Counted from the stretch's first letter, positions 10,701-22,370 are shown. The stretch is DNA of 38,114 bases from Hypsibius dujardini (GCA_001579985.1 LRSR01014878.1:1-38114); one strand, 5' to 3'. Notes: a model not told the origin generated them from the letters alone. Made by a program: numbers and translations.

Positions 10701-13048
10701 TAACGGTGTAGTGTTGTAAATACGGTCATGACCTTTGAAACACAGGTGTTTTCGACCCTTTAGAAACACACCCCCGTGTTTATATGAATGAATATTAAAC
10801 GAACGAACTATTTTCTAATGCAATGTACTTCAAAGTTAAATGTGTAGTGGGGATTGATCGCGAGGTCTGATACAGTCACTGCATGGTGTAGAGATGCATT
10901 TTTTATTAATGGATCGTTCAGTATTTAAGGTTTAAGAGAATTAACCTCTGAGCTACGTCCAGCAAACTGCGTACGTTTGATCACTTTCCACTACCAAATA
11001 ACACACACATTAGTTTTACTAGAACTTACGTATTCACCGTCTGTCATGTTGAGCAGGAAAGCGTTGATCTGTGAAAAGGAACGGGAATGTAACAATAACA
11101 AGTTTGACATTGCATGAGTTATTGAAAACGAACAGATCGCATACAGCACACATGGCACACCGTCGTAGAAAATGATGACAAAGCAAGAACACCGTTTCAG
11201 GCGTAAGGCAAAAGGAACAAAGGGGAGGAGCCACACATAGTGTGTTTCCAAGCCCCCGAACAGAAATGATAAACAAACGAACAGCCGGTTTATCACAAAA
11301 AGCGTCAGCCGGTTACTTACCAGTAGCAGTCTGACTCCTTCCGCTCGACCAAAGAACAGCAGTACTAAACAAATCCATAAATTATACGCTTAGATGAATT
11401 CTAGAACGTGCGTCACAGAGCACTCACAGATGATTAGTCAAAGGCATTCAATCTAATCAATAATGATACATACCCCGGCTGATGGATCGAAATTCTCGTA
11501 ATGCTTCTTGTAGTAACGTCGCAGTTGGTCTTTGGAGGTGTCGAACGGTCACTTCTTGACCGGGAATCTCGGCCAAACTAGACACAGCAATACTGCCAAC
11601 CGAGGGGAAATAGGTCGCCCGAGTTGCATCATCGATCAGGATGAAAACCGACCGCCAAGCGTAGGTTGTCACGATGGATTTGTAGAAGTCGAAATATGAG
11701 CCGTCGTTGTAGTGGCCGACCGAGACGAATGTGGGGCTCAATGTCTTATTCCTTATTACGTTTTGATTATCAATGCTAAAGCGCAAATGTATTTTAAGAG
11801 ACATTTTTAAAGTTCGAAATACATGCGTAGGAACAGCATAGGTCTTCAGCTTGTTATTGACCATGTTCAAAAAATTTGGTCTGATTAAAGTTCCCCATTG
11901 GTTTGATAATGATTGAGCAATGAAATCCATTAGCTCATGTACCGAAAAATAATGCAATGGGCGAACTTTGATGGATTGAAATTGTTTTTATAATTGTCTT
12001 CAAAGTTGTTTTCTTATGTCCAAGTTTTCACACTCATATTGACCAGCAGTACATTCTTCTGAACTTTCCCAAACCCTTGTTCAACTAGATTGCCAACTGA
12101 ATTCCGAAGATCATTGCAGATTCACATATATTTGCAGAAATCATTATGCAGTTTTGGTCGTCAAAACCTTTCAATCAATACCACATCATTTATGATGCAA
12201 AACCAAACTAGAACAGACTAAACTGATTTTCTCATATTTCTATTTAGCTCCTGAAAACAGCAGATAGAACTTGAGCGAATTCATGGTTTTCTATACACAA
12301 ATTAGAGACTAGAGCATGAACATTTTTGTCTCTTTGGTTGAGTCGTTTGAAAATTTACCCTTACTCAATACTGCTTCATATCAAATACACCAGGGTGGGG
12401 GGGGGGGTTAAATATGAGAGGTGATGCGACTGGGGACATGAAAGGGATTTATAACCTGGGACAAGCAAATCCAAGGACCGAGGCATAATCAAATACCAAA
12501 ACAGGCTACATGTACGCTAGAATACATACCTTGTGATCATGAGCAAGTTATGCGCAGCCGCAATTTGGTTGATTGAGAAAGTTTCCGGATCCGTGCAAGC
12601 TAAAAATAATTGTGTTTCCTGTTTGCATTCATTGGGGAACAATACACGAACGTCGGGCTCAATGCCTGGTAAAATATCACTACAACCAACCTGGAAATAT
12701 CAAAGCCGGTATGCTGTTCCTGTTCCGCGTCTTAAACCACCAATTAGAAGCCAGATTGACTGCATTGTCGGCCAGCTCGTTGCACGACTTGATTTTCCGA
12801 TCAAAAACATACCGCATCGAAAAATTGAAAGTCCCCTGATATTTCTCTTGAATCATTTGCAGTGCAATATCTTGCGATGGTCCGGCATACGGCAAACATC
12901 CCCCATTATCCGGATAGATATGACCCAGGGAGGCGATCTCGACATTGACAACAGGGTGCTGATCAGCTGCGTGAACCATGACAATTATTACAGTAAACAT
13001 CAGCCACTCCATCCACATAGCTTGAGGAAACATCAGTTCGAAACTCAA
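7741..13048 (-). CDS. receptor gene C: natriuretic-peptide-receptor-like, ectodomain plus one membrane span, no cyclase domain
   Basis: Eleven exons share lengths and phases with genes A and B: 13048-12691, 12599-12530, 11775-11474, 11364-11321, 11068-11030, 9532-9452, 9362-9216, 9129-9079, 8572-8390, 8298-8151 and one from 8081. Exon 1 gives a signal peptide (MEWLMFTVIIVMVHA) and GHIYPDNGGCLPYAG. Later exons carry ACTDPETFSINQ, LSPTFVSVGHY, LLFFGRAEG, NMTDGEY, LLVIRPVDYND, a DG..L..MF.NNTF block and PACGYNGDSWNC just outside the membrane. These are landmarks of the ANF_receptor fold found in receptor guanylate cyclases and NPR-C. The membrane span (HVSLPISLILVGLFAVFIYW) ends at Trp-Ile-Arg. 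Unspliced, TGA follows three residues later (stop at 7999; 501 residues). If a GC donor at 8011-8010 is used, a tail exon 7852-7741 adds 37 residues rich in Ser and Arg (534 residues). No kinase-homology or cyclase domain follows. Function is inferred: binding or clearing of a peptide ligand at the cell surface. Confidence 0.75.
7956..7982. repeat. (TA)n microsatellite
   Basis: About 13 TA units lie just downstream of the membrane-span exon of receptor gene C, inside its putative last intron or 3' UTR. Confidence 0.9.
8655..9015. mobile_element. fold-back element inside intron 8 of receptor gene C
   Basis: Arms 8658-8716 and 8948-9013 are inverted copies. Landmarks are GGTACCATTTTAAAGG against its near complement around 9000, and AAAGCTAGGGCTC against GAGCCCTAGCTTT. 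The inner part also pairs partly, through TTGATTGAACGA near 8790 and TCGTTCAATCAA near 8862. The paralogous introns of genes A and B are short and lack it, so it inserted after the paralogs diverged. It has no coding capacity. Confidence 0.6.
10342..10399. other. hairpin-forming inverted repeat in intron 5 of receptor gene C
   Basis: TGACTGAGCTAGAGCCAC (10342-10359) pairs with GTGGCTCTAACGCAGTCG (10381-10398), giving a stem of about 16 pairs with few mismatches and a 21-nt loop. It lies in the 1.5-kb intron between exons 5 and 6. It could be the relic of a small inverted-repeat element or an RNA structure; nothing decides between these. Confidence 0.4.
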
Positions 13049-13775
13049 AAAGACAAACTGGACTTTATTGCTATCCTTAATTTAGGTCACTAGATTTGAC
13101 TTTAACAGATCAATTAGTACCGGAGGTCAAATGAGCGTGTTGCACTACGTATGGGAAACTGAAGTTCGAGATTCTGGTAAAAAAATATGATAGAGCTTGA
13201 ACCAAATGGTGAGAACACAATCATCACACTAGTGAAAAATAGGATAGTACCCCCACGAAGCAAACGACGAAACGAAGACTCAAGAGAGCGTCGCTACCTA
13301 GAGCGATTTGGAATTGACTGCCCATCCGCGAGCGCGAGTATTACTGTGGGTGGGGTACTGGAGGCGCTGATAGCAGGCGTACACCCATCTCATGAATTAC
13401 GAAAATTAACGATACAATATGGGTACATAATTATATCAGCAGATGCGTAGGACTCATCAGTAAATTTGGATGCCCTGTATCATCTTGTCTTTAGGATGAT
13501 TATTTGGATTATTATGCACTTTTATCTATGCCATTTTTTTCTCTTCTTTATACATAAACAATTAATAATCAGTTTGTAGCCTATTTTGTTTGGACAAGTG
13601 ACTTGCAATCAGTAAAGTGAATCCGTGACAAAACAGAATGGCACTTTGATTCAAATGATGCTCATCTACATTTGCTCGGTACCGATCATTTTTAATACTA
13701 CGAGCCTACGCTATGCAATTGTAGAGTAACGCACGAGTAATGGGCAGAAGCGCGTTTTGCCTTACAGATAACTCT

Positions 13776-14670
13776 CAGACTAGGTTTCAAGATGGATGCT
13801 GTAATAAACCTTTAAAATGGCTGGAATCAGCCTGGTTCTAAACTGGATTCGCCCAGCCTGTCTTTCCACCAGAATGTAGCCTAGAACACAGGGTGCATGT
13901 TCGAACATTTTTTGCTTCGTGCAAGGCACCCATCTCCCACTATGGTTCCATCCTGAATTTTCCCCAGCTCTCCTAAAAAGTTTTCAAATGCGGAGGAAGA
14001 TAAGTTCCGCGTGCAGACCGTGTGGCTTCGTTTCAGACGTGGAATTCAGTTCAGACTTGTTTTGCGTCGCTTGGCGTTGACAAACTAATCTCCTGTTTTT
14101 GTTCTCTTTAACAATCATGAATATCATTTCATTTTTTGCGAATCACGACAAATCAGCTCACAACAAATTACGAAAAATCAGCTTACAACACATTCCCTTT
14201 GCCTCTTCGGTGCATGAAGTTTCCACTTCATATTTTAATCTTTAAGTTGCACAGGATTATATTTAGCAGAGATTAGAATCCAGGGCTTGTTACTAAACAT
14301 GCTTTCTTTGTTACTTTTGCAGATTGCTCTGCAGGCCTATAATGAAAGTGGGATATCACATCTCATCCATTTAACTTTCTCCACCTTACAGCCCTCTTTG
14401 ACTGGAATCTCGGTCTAATATTTTGTCACTAAAGATTTAATTTTTTTTTGCTTTCAATTTGAATGTGGCCTGGGCGAATTCCGGTAAGTTAATTGATCAT
14501 TCCCATTGGTCTATAAAAGCCTATAGGGCAATGCAATTTTTGATTGGCCAAGTTGCTAAATAAAAGAACAGGGTGGAACCAGGCTGGAAACCAGCTCGGT
14601 GCAAGGCCAAATCATGTAAACTTCGCATAGGAAATCAGACTGGAAAGCATAGAACATTCCAGTCTCTTCA
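13776..14670 (+). repeat. dispersed repeat family R1, copy 2
   Basis: Blocks 13776-13890 and 14320-14670 match copy 1 at 1636-2300 in the same order and strand. A CCATTGG box followed by CTATAAAAG sits at about 14497-14520, with the TATA string also kept in copy 1. About 430 bp between the blocks is not shared. No open frame spans the copy. Confidence 0.65.
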
Positions 14671-15670
14671 CTTAGCCATTTTGACCGGATTCCGGCTTGT
14701 CGAAACAGGTTGTATCCAGACAGGAACGAGTCACAAGTTATTCGTAGGGCGATTACCAGGAGGTGGCAACCCGAGCGATTCTTTTGGGCGCGGCCCTGAG
14801 AGTCCAACATGCGTCTGTGCCCCTGAAACTGCCATTCGATTCAAAATTTATTTTGAACAAAAAAAAAAGTATTTGTCGGGTTAAAGTAAAAAAATGCATA
14901 GTACATGTATCAAATTGTTTGTTTACCTTTATTCAATTTTATATATTTTGTTTGCATTATTGAGTTAACCCGAAAATGTGTTTTTTCCTAATCATATATT
15001 TTTGAATCGAATGGCAGTGCAAGGGGTTTAGACTTCTCCTGGCCTTTCAGGTAGCGCTTCCAGTGCAGTTGCTTGAGCTCCCAGCAAAAGGTATTTGAAA
15101 TTCGCGTCTGGTAATGGGAGTACTGACAAGGAAAGGGCACCACTCTCCCCAATGAAATTATTCACTTCTGGTTATCATTTGATCCTCTGGTTCATCTGTT
15201 AATATATCCATCAAAAAAATGAGTCGAACAACAGTGTAAGTAATGAGTACGCCATGAGGGCGAGATATCAATTCAGGAATGATGCCAGTGATAATCCAAA
15301 AGCTATACAACTATTGCATCCTACGCAAACTTGTCTTCTAACAATGCGTGCGTCATGTCTTTTCTCGGTAACATCACAGCAGGTGACCACATTACAGTAA
15401 TATGAACCATTATGCTGAAGGCCTTATTTCGCCCTTTAATACTAACATTTATTATAATTCTCATTAACCTGCTATTCCTTCGCCAAGGAAGAATGTCACG
15501 ACAAGGCCAGAATATAAAACTGAAAACCCTGAAAACTTCTTTATTGTTTGATAAATAATCGTCTCACTTAAATTGTCGATTCTCACCAACAAGATACTCG
15601 TACTAGTTTCGTACCCCGGTTAGTTTTTCGTGGTCTTGGAGCTGTACATAGAAGATATTCTTTCAAGCTC

Positions 15671-15840
15671 TTAACTTTCTGGAGACCAGGTGTTTTGAGT
15701 GTACGGATAGAACCGGGTCTAGCAAAACTTTGCTAGGTTAGAGAAAGTGCTGAATGATTCCTTGCAAATCCTAATGGAATCGTTTGGAATATTCCCTACA
15801 ACCATCAAATGTAACAGTTTCAGTGGTGGCGGGAACCGTT
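15671..15840 (+). repeat. dispersed repeat family R2, copy 1
   Basis: This is the inverted counterpart of 34064-34230. Shared features are GATAGAACCGGGTCTAGC, the near-palindrome CTAGCAAAACTTTGCTAG (15719-15736), GTGCTGAATGATTCCT and CAACCATCAAATGTAAC. The similar short open frames in the two copies reflect this repeat, not a gene. Confidence 0.7.
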
Positions 15841-16590
15841 TCCTGCTTCCCTTTCACTTTAGTAGTACTAAAACATCGCTCATCGCTCGTCTTCCGTTCA
15901 ATCCAGCCCGAAAACGTTTCAAAATTTTATAATTGTGGTGATTAACTTTTCCGAAGACCATAATAAATTATTTAGCGAGGGTAAGTTTTGTACAAAACAG
16001 TGACAGTATTTTCAGAATTTTCCCCACAACATGATTCTGACACATCGAACACACTATCTACGACTGACACACAAAGCAGTGAACGCAGCGTTTTTTCTTC
16101 TCCGTAGACGACAAGAAAAATGTAGATTTACTAGGTTCTCGTTCTACTCAGAAGGCTTTTCCTTTCCAATCATCGTAACAATGGTCCATTTTACACCCAA
16201 CAACAAATTTGGGATTTTTGAGCGCGTGGACTTGACGAGCGGGTTTACCAAGTCTCTCCCCAACTCCTTGAGGAACGTGAAACGGCGACGAAATGTATTG
16301 TTATTCCATCCAGGATTCAGTTCAGTCCAAATTACATAAGCATTGAGGGCAAAGACCATTAAAATTTTGCGCGAATTCCCTCCACCATGTTAATTCTTAT
16401 TGGTGCATTGCAGTTAGACAGAAGCGGTAGTAAGGCTTTTCTAGTGTATTTAGCGCAGCAATAAATAAGCACAAGAGAAGGCGCGCCCCATAAATCGCCC
16501 TGAATGCAAAGATTGAAATCCCACTCGCACATGAAGCTCTCGTTTCGTCACTTTCTTGCGTTCTAAAAAAGACTGGTATATATCGCTAAT

Positions 16591-17210
16591 TTAATCTAGT
16601 TTACCTTGCGGTAGTTCCATTTGCTCTAACATTGAATCAGTAATTAAGCCTAAAAATTGCACTCTTTGCGACGGTGCTATTACTTTTCCCCAGTTGATTG
16701 CGAAACCGAGCCAACGCAAAACGCATATTAGGAATTGTTGAACCTCTGCACGTTTAGCTGCTGAGCGGCTGATCAATAAGTAAACATCTAAACAAGCTGT
16801 ACATGTATCGCTACTCTTCATGATACGCAAAACTACCTGCGGTACCTGGTGAAATATTCGAGGGCTATACTGAAGCTGAAACATATAAAATTGTCAACGT
16901 AAAAACTATCTGTATCTTTGTCATCTAAATTTCTACTGGAAACTATGAAACTCGCGGTGTGCGGGGAAGACAGGTACCCATCGATACGCTAATTCGATGT
17001 CCACCAGTGCAAAAACGCAGCCTGGGGTTCACTGCTTGAAGTTCCTTGAACACTTTCCAAGGAAAACTTGTCCGCATGTATGTATGAGTTTAACGAATTA
17101 TTAAAAGAAAGATTGCAATCCGTTATGGGTCGCGACACCTTGCTGTCTTTTTTAAGCACCACCCCCACTGACTGCACACGTCTCGGTGTTTCTCCTGCCG
17201 CAAAAATCTA
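16591..17210 (-). pseudogene. decayed reverse-transcriptase fragment, DIRS-like retroelement
   Basis: Two minus-strand pieces in different frames, about 17177-16989 and 16884-16591, together follow the order of a reverse transcriptase. The first has VGVVLKKDSKVSRPITDC and a Ser-Leu-Asn segment, matching the KKD..RPI.D block. The second has SPRIFHQV, then CLDVYLLI where the catalytic YLDDF/YxDD motif should be, then LGFAINW, PSQRVQFLGL and a Leu-Pro-x-x-Lys end. The PSQ..FLG..DS..LP..K ending is typical of DIRS and related elements. The frame change and the lost second catalytic Asp show it is dead. It lies just downstream of receptor gene A. Confidence 0.75.
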
Positions 17211-17374
17211 CTAATTTTGAGTTCCGCCCAAAAAAGTTTTTTAATATTGTTTTAGAACCCAGCGATAATGCACTTCCTCATCATCCCACACAAAAAAAAA
17301 AACAATATTAAAAATGTTTAGTTAAAGAGCTGCACAGTAGTAAATTGTTATCGCAATATAGGTGCATGTTGGTA

Positions 17375-20300
17375 TTAATAGTTTAAACCGGTATAACGCT
17401 TAAAGGATTGAAAGATGTGTTTTGATGACTGGCTGATACTGCGAAACAAATTGGCGTGGCGGTGGAAACTGCGTAGCAAAGAACTGCGCACTGCTGAACT
17501 GCACCGGCTGTCCGTAGTCTTGACCTTGAACGACACGAAAATAAATTGTTTCGTCCTGTTGAGTATTCTTTGCTGCGCGTCGAAGATTGGTCGTAAACTA
17601 GATTTGGATGTGAGGGTCTTGCGAGAATCTCGTCGATACGTTCTGAAGTGCAGGCAGTAGTAGGACCTCGTCAAGCCTCCAAAGAATGTAACTGGATGAC
17701 GCCTTTTCAGATAGGTAATGGGACCTATAACAAAGCTAAGTGTCACTATCAGAGTGTATGTAAGGAACTGCTGATTCATTTCCCTGTATTCATACCTGTA
17801 GCAGCAGAAGAGTGCAAACAAAACCAGCAACGTCATAATGGGGAAGGCAGGAAGAAAACCCGAGAGCACTAAGCGAGATCATGAGTTTCAATTAGATGTT
17901 GAATGAATGTTAAACGAAGCTCACTTGGGCAAGGACAGACATTTTTCTTTCCGATTGGCGTGGTTTTTTCTCACAATTACCTATTTATATATTATAATTT
18001 TATATTGGGGTTTTGAGCTGGAAATCACATCTGCAGTTTTAGAAAAAAAGTTTAGGCTGGACTGATTCATTCATTAGCAAGTTTTAAATTTTTGTATTCC
18101 ACCTAATATTTTCAGAAAGCAACTTTTTTTTCTTAAACTTGCTAAAAGCCTTAAGCCAAACTTGAAAATAGATCCGAATTTAAGTAGAAACATTGTCGCA
18201 AGTGGAAAATAAAATACTGGTAAACAAGTCCGGAAAAAGAACTTTTTCCAATAAATTTAAAAAATAAGTTAACGTTCTAGAATATATTGATAAGGATAAA
18301 GAAACTGTTAATGAATGAATGAATCAAGCCCAGGTCCGTGGCACAAAATGGCGCCAAAAGTCTGTTTCTTCCATATTTTTTCTGAAAACGCGAATGTGAT
18401 TTTCTGCCTGAGATTCCAATGTAAAATCATAATGGGCGGATAAATATTTTTGGGAAAAACCACCGCAATCGAAAATCCTTCTTGCTCAAGTTAGTTAAAT
18501 ATATATATATATCTGTATATATAAATATATATCTGTAAGTCACCTACATGTATTGGTGGTTGTCCGGCAGTCCCATGAATCTCCACTGAAGCCACATTTC
18601 GGCTTATTTCGAGGCGGCCATGTCTTTCCCTTAATCCAAAAGAAATCCCTCAGAACCCGCGTTTCACCAGTCTTTGTGTTCATGAACAGGAACGGCTATG
18701 GAGAAATACGGGGTGGAAATGTTTAATCCTTTCTCGTTTATAAGAAGTTTATCGTATTTCGGAGTTAATCAACTGATATGCCACTGGTTAACTCAATCAT
18801 CCTCCCTGAACTATTACTGAAAAGGTTCTGTTTGTAGCATCAAACCCCGACAATGTGAAATCCACTGTACGTTGTCCGAATCCGTCAATCACGATCTTCC
18901 CCACGAAGGTATCAAAGGTTTTATTAATAAACATGCCCGCCAAATGTCGACCGTCGTTGAGACTAGATGACCCGTACTTGACAAATGATTCATTCAAGAC
19001 CTAGCAGCGCACAAAACAAAACATGATGCTCAAAGCAGTACATTCGTAAGGCTTCTTGAAGGAAAACTGATACGCACCTGCGCGAACATCTCCATTGAAA
19101 GATACGGGGCGATGAGATTCGGTAAGGGCTGCAAAAACTTAAGTCCTGATATGTATTGTCCATATGTGGATTATAATTAACACGCTACCTGCTCAGTTAG
19201 AGGTAAAGAAAAATTGTAATTTGAAAGCGCTCGCCGTGAGAGTTCGGCGGGATCCATAGCGCCACCTGGTGGTAGAGTCTCGTTAAAATCCACGGGTCTG
19301 ATGACGAGAAGGGATTCAAATGCATCTCTCGCAATCTGGAAGAACAGAAAACTAGAATCACGGTCTATTTCTGGCTTGCTTGTCTTACCTTGTCGTTTTC
19401 GTCGCCGTACCGCCAATCGAGTGTGCCATAAAATAGAGGGTAAACAAAGTTTTCCGTGGTAATGTAAACCTAAAAACGTCCATTGTCATCAGCTCCCAAA
19501 GTTGCATTAGAAATACGAGTAAAGTTCGGAGTAAATATTCTTACATATTCTCCGTCAGTCATATTAAGAGAAAGGGCGTTGATCTACAAAGTAATAGCAA
19601 AAGCTCGACATTACCATTTGAATAATTGATGCTGTATGGTTGGGTCACGTCTGAAAAAAATAAAGATGTGGCATGTCGGAGCAGGGTTCTTCATATGAGG
19701 TTGAGGTAAAAGCTGTGTACCAAGCCACTTGTGGTTTGTTTGTTGAACTGAAGAGCGATGTGAATATTTGTTCATCAGTAAAACAAATGGAAGCAACGCT
19801 CTTTCTAATTCATAAAAGTAAAACTTGTATTCCAAAACTGAATCCCCCCCGCCCGCTAAAATTCGTTTCGCTCTTATCGTCAAAACAAATTGGTTAATGG
19901 TCTTCTTTTAATATGCTTAGGCATGACCCTATTTTTTCTCAACCTAGTTCTTGTGTCGAGGCATTTATCGAAGGACCAAAGAGAGCGGCTTGTTTTAGAA
20001 CTGTAAGTCATTTTGGTGATGAGTTTGTTTCTGTGTTGAGCTTATCACTAGACTCTTTATGCAAAAAATATGATGATGTGGTGGAGGAAGCTAAAACGTG
20101 ACTTACGAGCAAAGACCGAGCATGTTCAGCTCGTCCGAAGAACAAAAGAACTGTAACACAAATAATGCTGCACTTGTGGCTGCAATTTTGCCTGATCGGA
20201 TTTTCTGGGTAACCCAAATAACATGAACAGGCCGCTCATCTTATCAGGCTTGATGGGCCGGACCTGTTCTTTAAACGACCGCACAAAACTGCAGCCACAT

Positions 20301-21299
20301 ATGTATTATGCTACACACAGAGGCTCGTTTAGGGTGTTTAGAGATCGAAACCCTCATGGTAGGATCAAGGCAAAGAGGCAAAATAACTATGAATACCTCT
20401 GCTCACGGATTGAAATTCCCGAAGGGCTTTTTGGAATTGGATCGATAGTGGTTTCTGTATGTGCCGGACTGTGACAGTCTGGTTGGGTATGGCGGACAGG
20501 CCTTGTACGACGATTCGGCTGACGATAAAGTAGTGTTGGGACACCGTCGAGTCGTCGATCAAAACAAACACCGACAGCCATTTAAAGGCCATCACAATGG
20601 TCCGGTAGAAATCGAAATACCCTCCGTCGGAGTAGTGGCTAACGGAGATGAATGTCGGGCTCAACTTCTTTTCCCTTATAACATTTTGATTATTGATACT
20701 GAAAACAAAATCAATTTCTGCGAATGAAAGGTTTAACAGTTTCCAAAAAACCGAATGAATTATTTACTAAAACAATGCATGTAATAAATGTTTTACGTTG
20801 ATTTTAAAACCTTACCTCGTAATCATCAGCAGGTTATGCTCAGATGCCAGTTGGTTGAGGGAAAAAGTTTCCGGGTCCGTGCAAGCTAAATAAGATTATG
20901 GGTAAGAGATGACCAGATGTGGAACTCAATAGAAAACTCACATGGAAATACTAGAGCCCGAACGGTTTTATCATTCTGTGGCTTGAACAACCAAGGCGCC
21001 AGTAAATTGACCGCGTTATCGCCGAGTTCGTTGCACGACCTTATTTTACGATCAAAGAGATACTCCACAGAGAAATTAAAGACCCCTTGGTATTTGCGCT
21101 GTATCATTTCTAGCGCGATATCTTGCGCTGGACCGGTGTAGGGTAAACATCCTGAATTGTCGGGGTAAATGTGACCCATAGCCGCTATTTCAACTTGAAT
21201 AATATCATCCTTAAACCGAGAGGTCTCCTGGCAAGTAATTTGAAGTGTGCCTGTACATATAATAAGACAAACCAGCAAGGCGCCCCCACAAAAAGCCAT
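17375..21299 (-). CDS. receptor gene A: natriuretic-peptide-receptor-like, ectodomain plus one membrane span, basic tail, no cyclase domain
   Basis: Exons: 21299-20942, 20885-20816, 20698-20397, 20150-20107, 19583-19545, 19469-19389, 19335-19189, 19128-19078, 19000-18818, 18695-18548 and 17868 onward. All junctions have AG/GT and keep frame (phases 1,2,1,0,0,0,0,0,0,1). The signal peptide is ALLVCLIICTGTLQITC. Ectodomain landmarks are GHIYPDNSGCLPYTG, VFPSCTDPETF, LSPTFISVSHY, LLFFGRAEHARSLL, INALSLNMTDGEY, LDWRYGDENDK, ARDAFESLLVIRPVDF, APYLSMEMFAQ, LNDGRHLAGMFIN and KCGFSGDSWDC. The membrane span is LPAFPIMTLLVLFALFCCYR. A CAG/GTATGA donor at 17796/17795 and a TTCAG acceptor at 17643 would remove 153 nt in frame, giving a basic tail that starts TYRRDSRKTLTSKSS and ends at 17375 (587 residues spliced, 638 unspliced). 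No kinase or cyclase domain follows. The layout resembles the clearance receptor NPR-C; ligand and function are inferred. Confidence 0.78.
18498..18534. repeat. AT-rich microsatellite in intron 10 of receptor gene A
   Basis: Alternating AT runs sit about 15 bp from the splice donor of exon 10. The matching place in gene B has only a short ATATAT, so the tract expanded or shrank after duplication. Confidence 0.7.
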
Positions 21300-22370
21300 T
21301 TCACGAAACAGTTTGCTCCGGGTGAAAATAAGAAGGATTCGAAGTTGGCTTAATATTTTTCCTGTACTGTAGATCGTGTTATTAACTTCAAACGAAGTGA
21401 TACCTTTGATAGATGAACAGGAACGGTATCGGTAAAAACACTATGAGTTAATCTATTTAAATGAGCTACCCCCAAAGATAGCTTAAAGTATAGACAAGTA
21501 ATCTGGATACCAGAATAAGATGGAGCTTCAATAAAAAGATCCCACGTTCAAGGAATATGTCCCTTCAGCTTTTGTGTGGCTGCGGAAAATTACGTATGTC
21601 AAGAATGTCAAGAATGTTGCCTGCTTGTGCTGCGTCTCGTGAATCTCAAAACCGAACACGTTTCAGAAAATCTGGGATCATGTGTTGACGCATGCCCCTC
21701 TCAATGGATCCTTTTAATTACAATTCTCGATAATTCAATCGAGAATCATACGAAACAATATCCGTAATCGACCGTTATGTATGCTGTAATTGAGAGAACT
21801 TGTATTAGACACGTGAAATAATTGCCGGCTCACACGGATGAATTCGGTGAACACACTTCGATTCGATCAACAAGATAACTATATGTTTCAAATCAATCAG
21901 CTTCCCCGCACTTCAACAGAGATTATTTCCCTGTACGATACGTACAAAGGTGTTTGCATTAATTCGTGAACGCAGAATAACGCATAAATCAAATATTTTG
22001 TTGATGTTAATCAAATCATTCAATTTGGTGCGAGCGACGAGAAACAATTATTCGCGTTTACAATGAAGTACTCAAAACTCGAACCCGTTCATCAATCAAA
22101 CAATCGACCATGAGCAATGTTACAGTAAGTGTCGCAACAGGTTCTTCCAGACTCATTTCCCATTGAATATGGGCCCCACTGCCGCAAGTCATATTTATCA
22201 AACCATAGTTGGGGATATAGTCTCATATCATATCAGATCATAGAAATAAGTTTAGGTACGATTTGAATTTGACAAATATAATTGATCCCTTGTACGTCGT
22301 GTCAGGGTCTGCTGTTGACGGGGTGAGGAGGAGGCAACGAAGTGTCACTTGCGGTCTGATTTGTACATTT
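21300..22370. other. upstream region of receptor gene A, conserved with gene B
   Basis: This presumed promoter and 5' region matches 27734-28790 upstream of gene B almost throughout, including TTTGATCAATA-like, AATTCGTGAACGCAG and GACCATGAGCAATG segments. I see no clear TATA box at a useful distance from the ATG. No coding exon is apparent. Both copies should drive similar expression if the promoter lies here. Confidence 0.5.

Larger units (their letters stand above)
13049..16590. other. intergenic between receptor genes C and A, no gene recognised
   Basis: No exon resembling a kinase-homology or guanylate-cyclase domain was found here on the minus strand, where the cytoplasmic part of gene A would lie if it had one. 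The stretch contains R1 repeat copy 2 and R2 repeat copy 1, listed separately. A plus-strand open frame at 13187-13450 is not recognised and has no splice or promoter support. Confidence 0.55.

Noticed and set aside
12533-13093. 186-codon open frame on the plus strand
   Set aside because: It covers exons 1-2 of receptor C on the opposite strand, and the minus-strand exons match the paralogs exactly in length and phase.
13187-13450. 87-codon plus-strand open frame starting MIELEPNGENTII
   Set aside because: Not recognised, no promoter, splice or homolog support; length is within chance for this window.
15747-15932. Open frame similar to one on the minus strand at 33961-34155
   Set aside because: The similarity comes from the R2 dispersed repeat; the frames break soon outside it.
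17645-17868. Resemblance of YEYKEMSQQFL after the membrane span to the juxtamembrane segment of receptor guanylate cyclases
   Set aside because: The resemblance is short; the A/B differences there look neutral, and an intron with good sites covers it in A. It remains an alternative reading.
17415-17872. Open frames on the plus strand around the tail of receptor A, also seen at 24519-24743
   Set aside because: They are antisense to the membrane-span exon and its intron; the minus-strand reading matches the receptor architecture.
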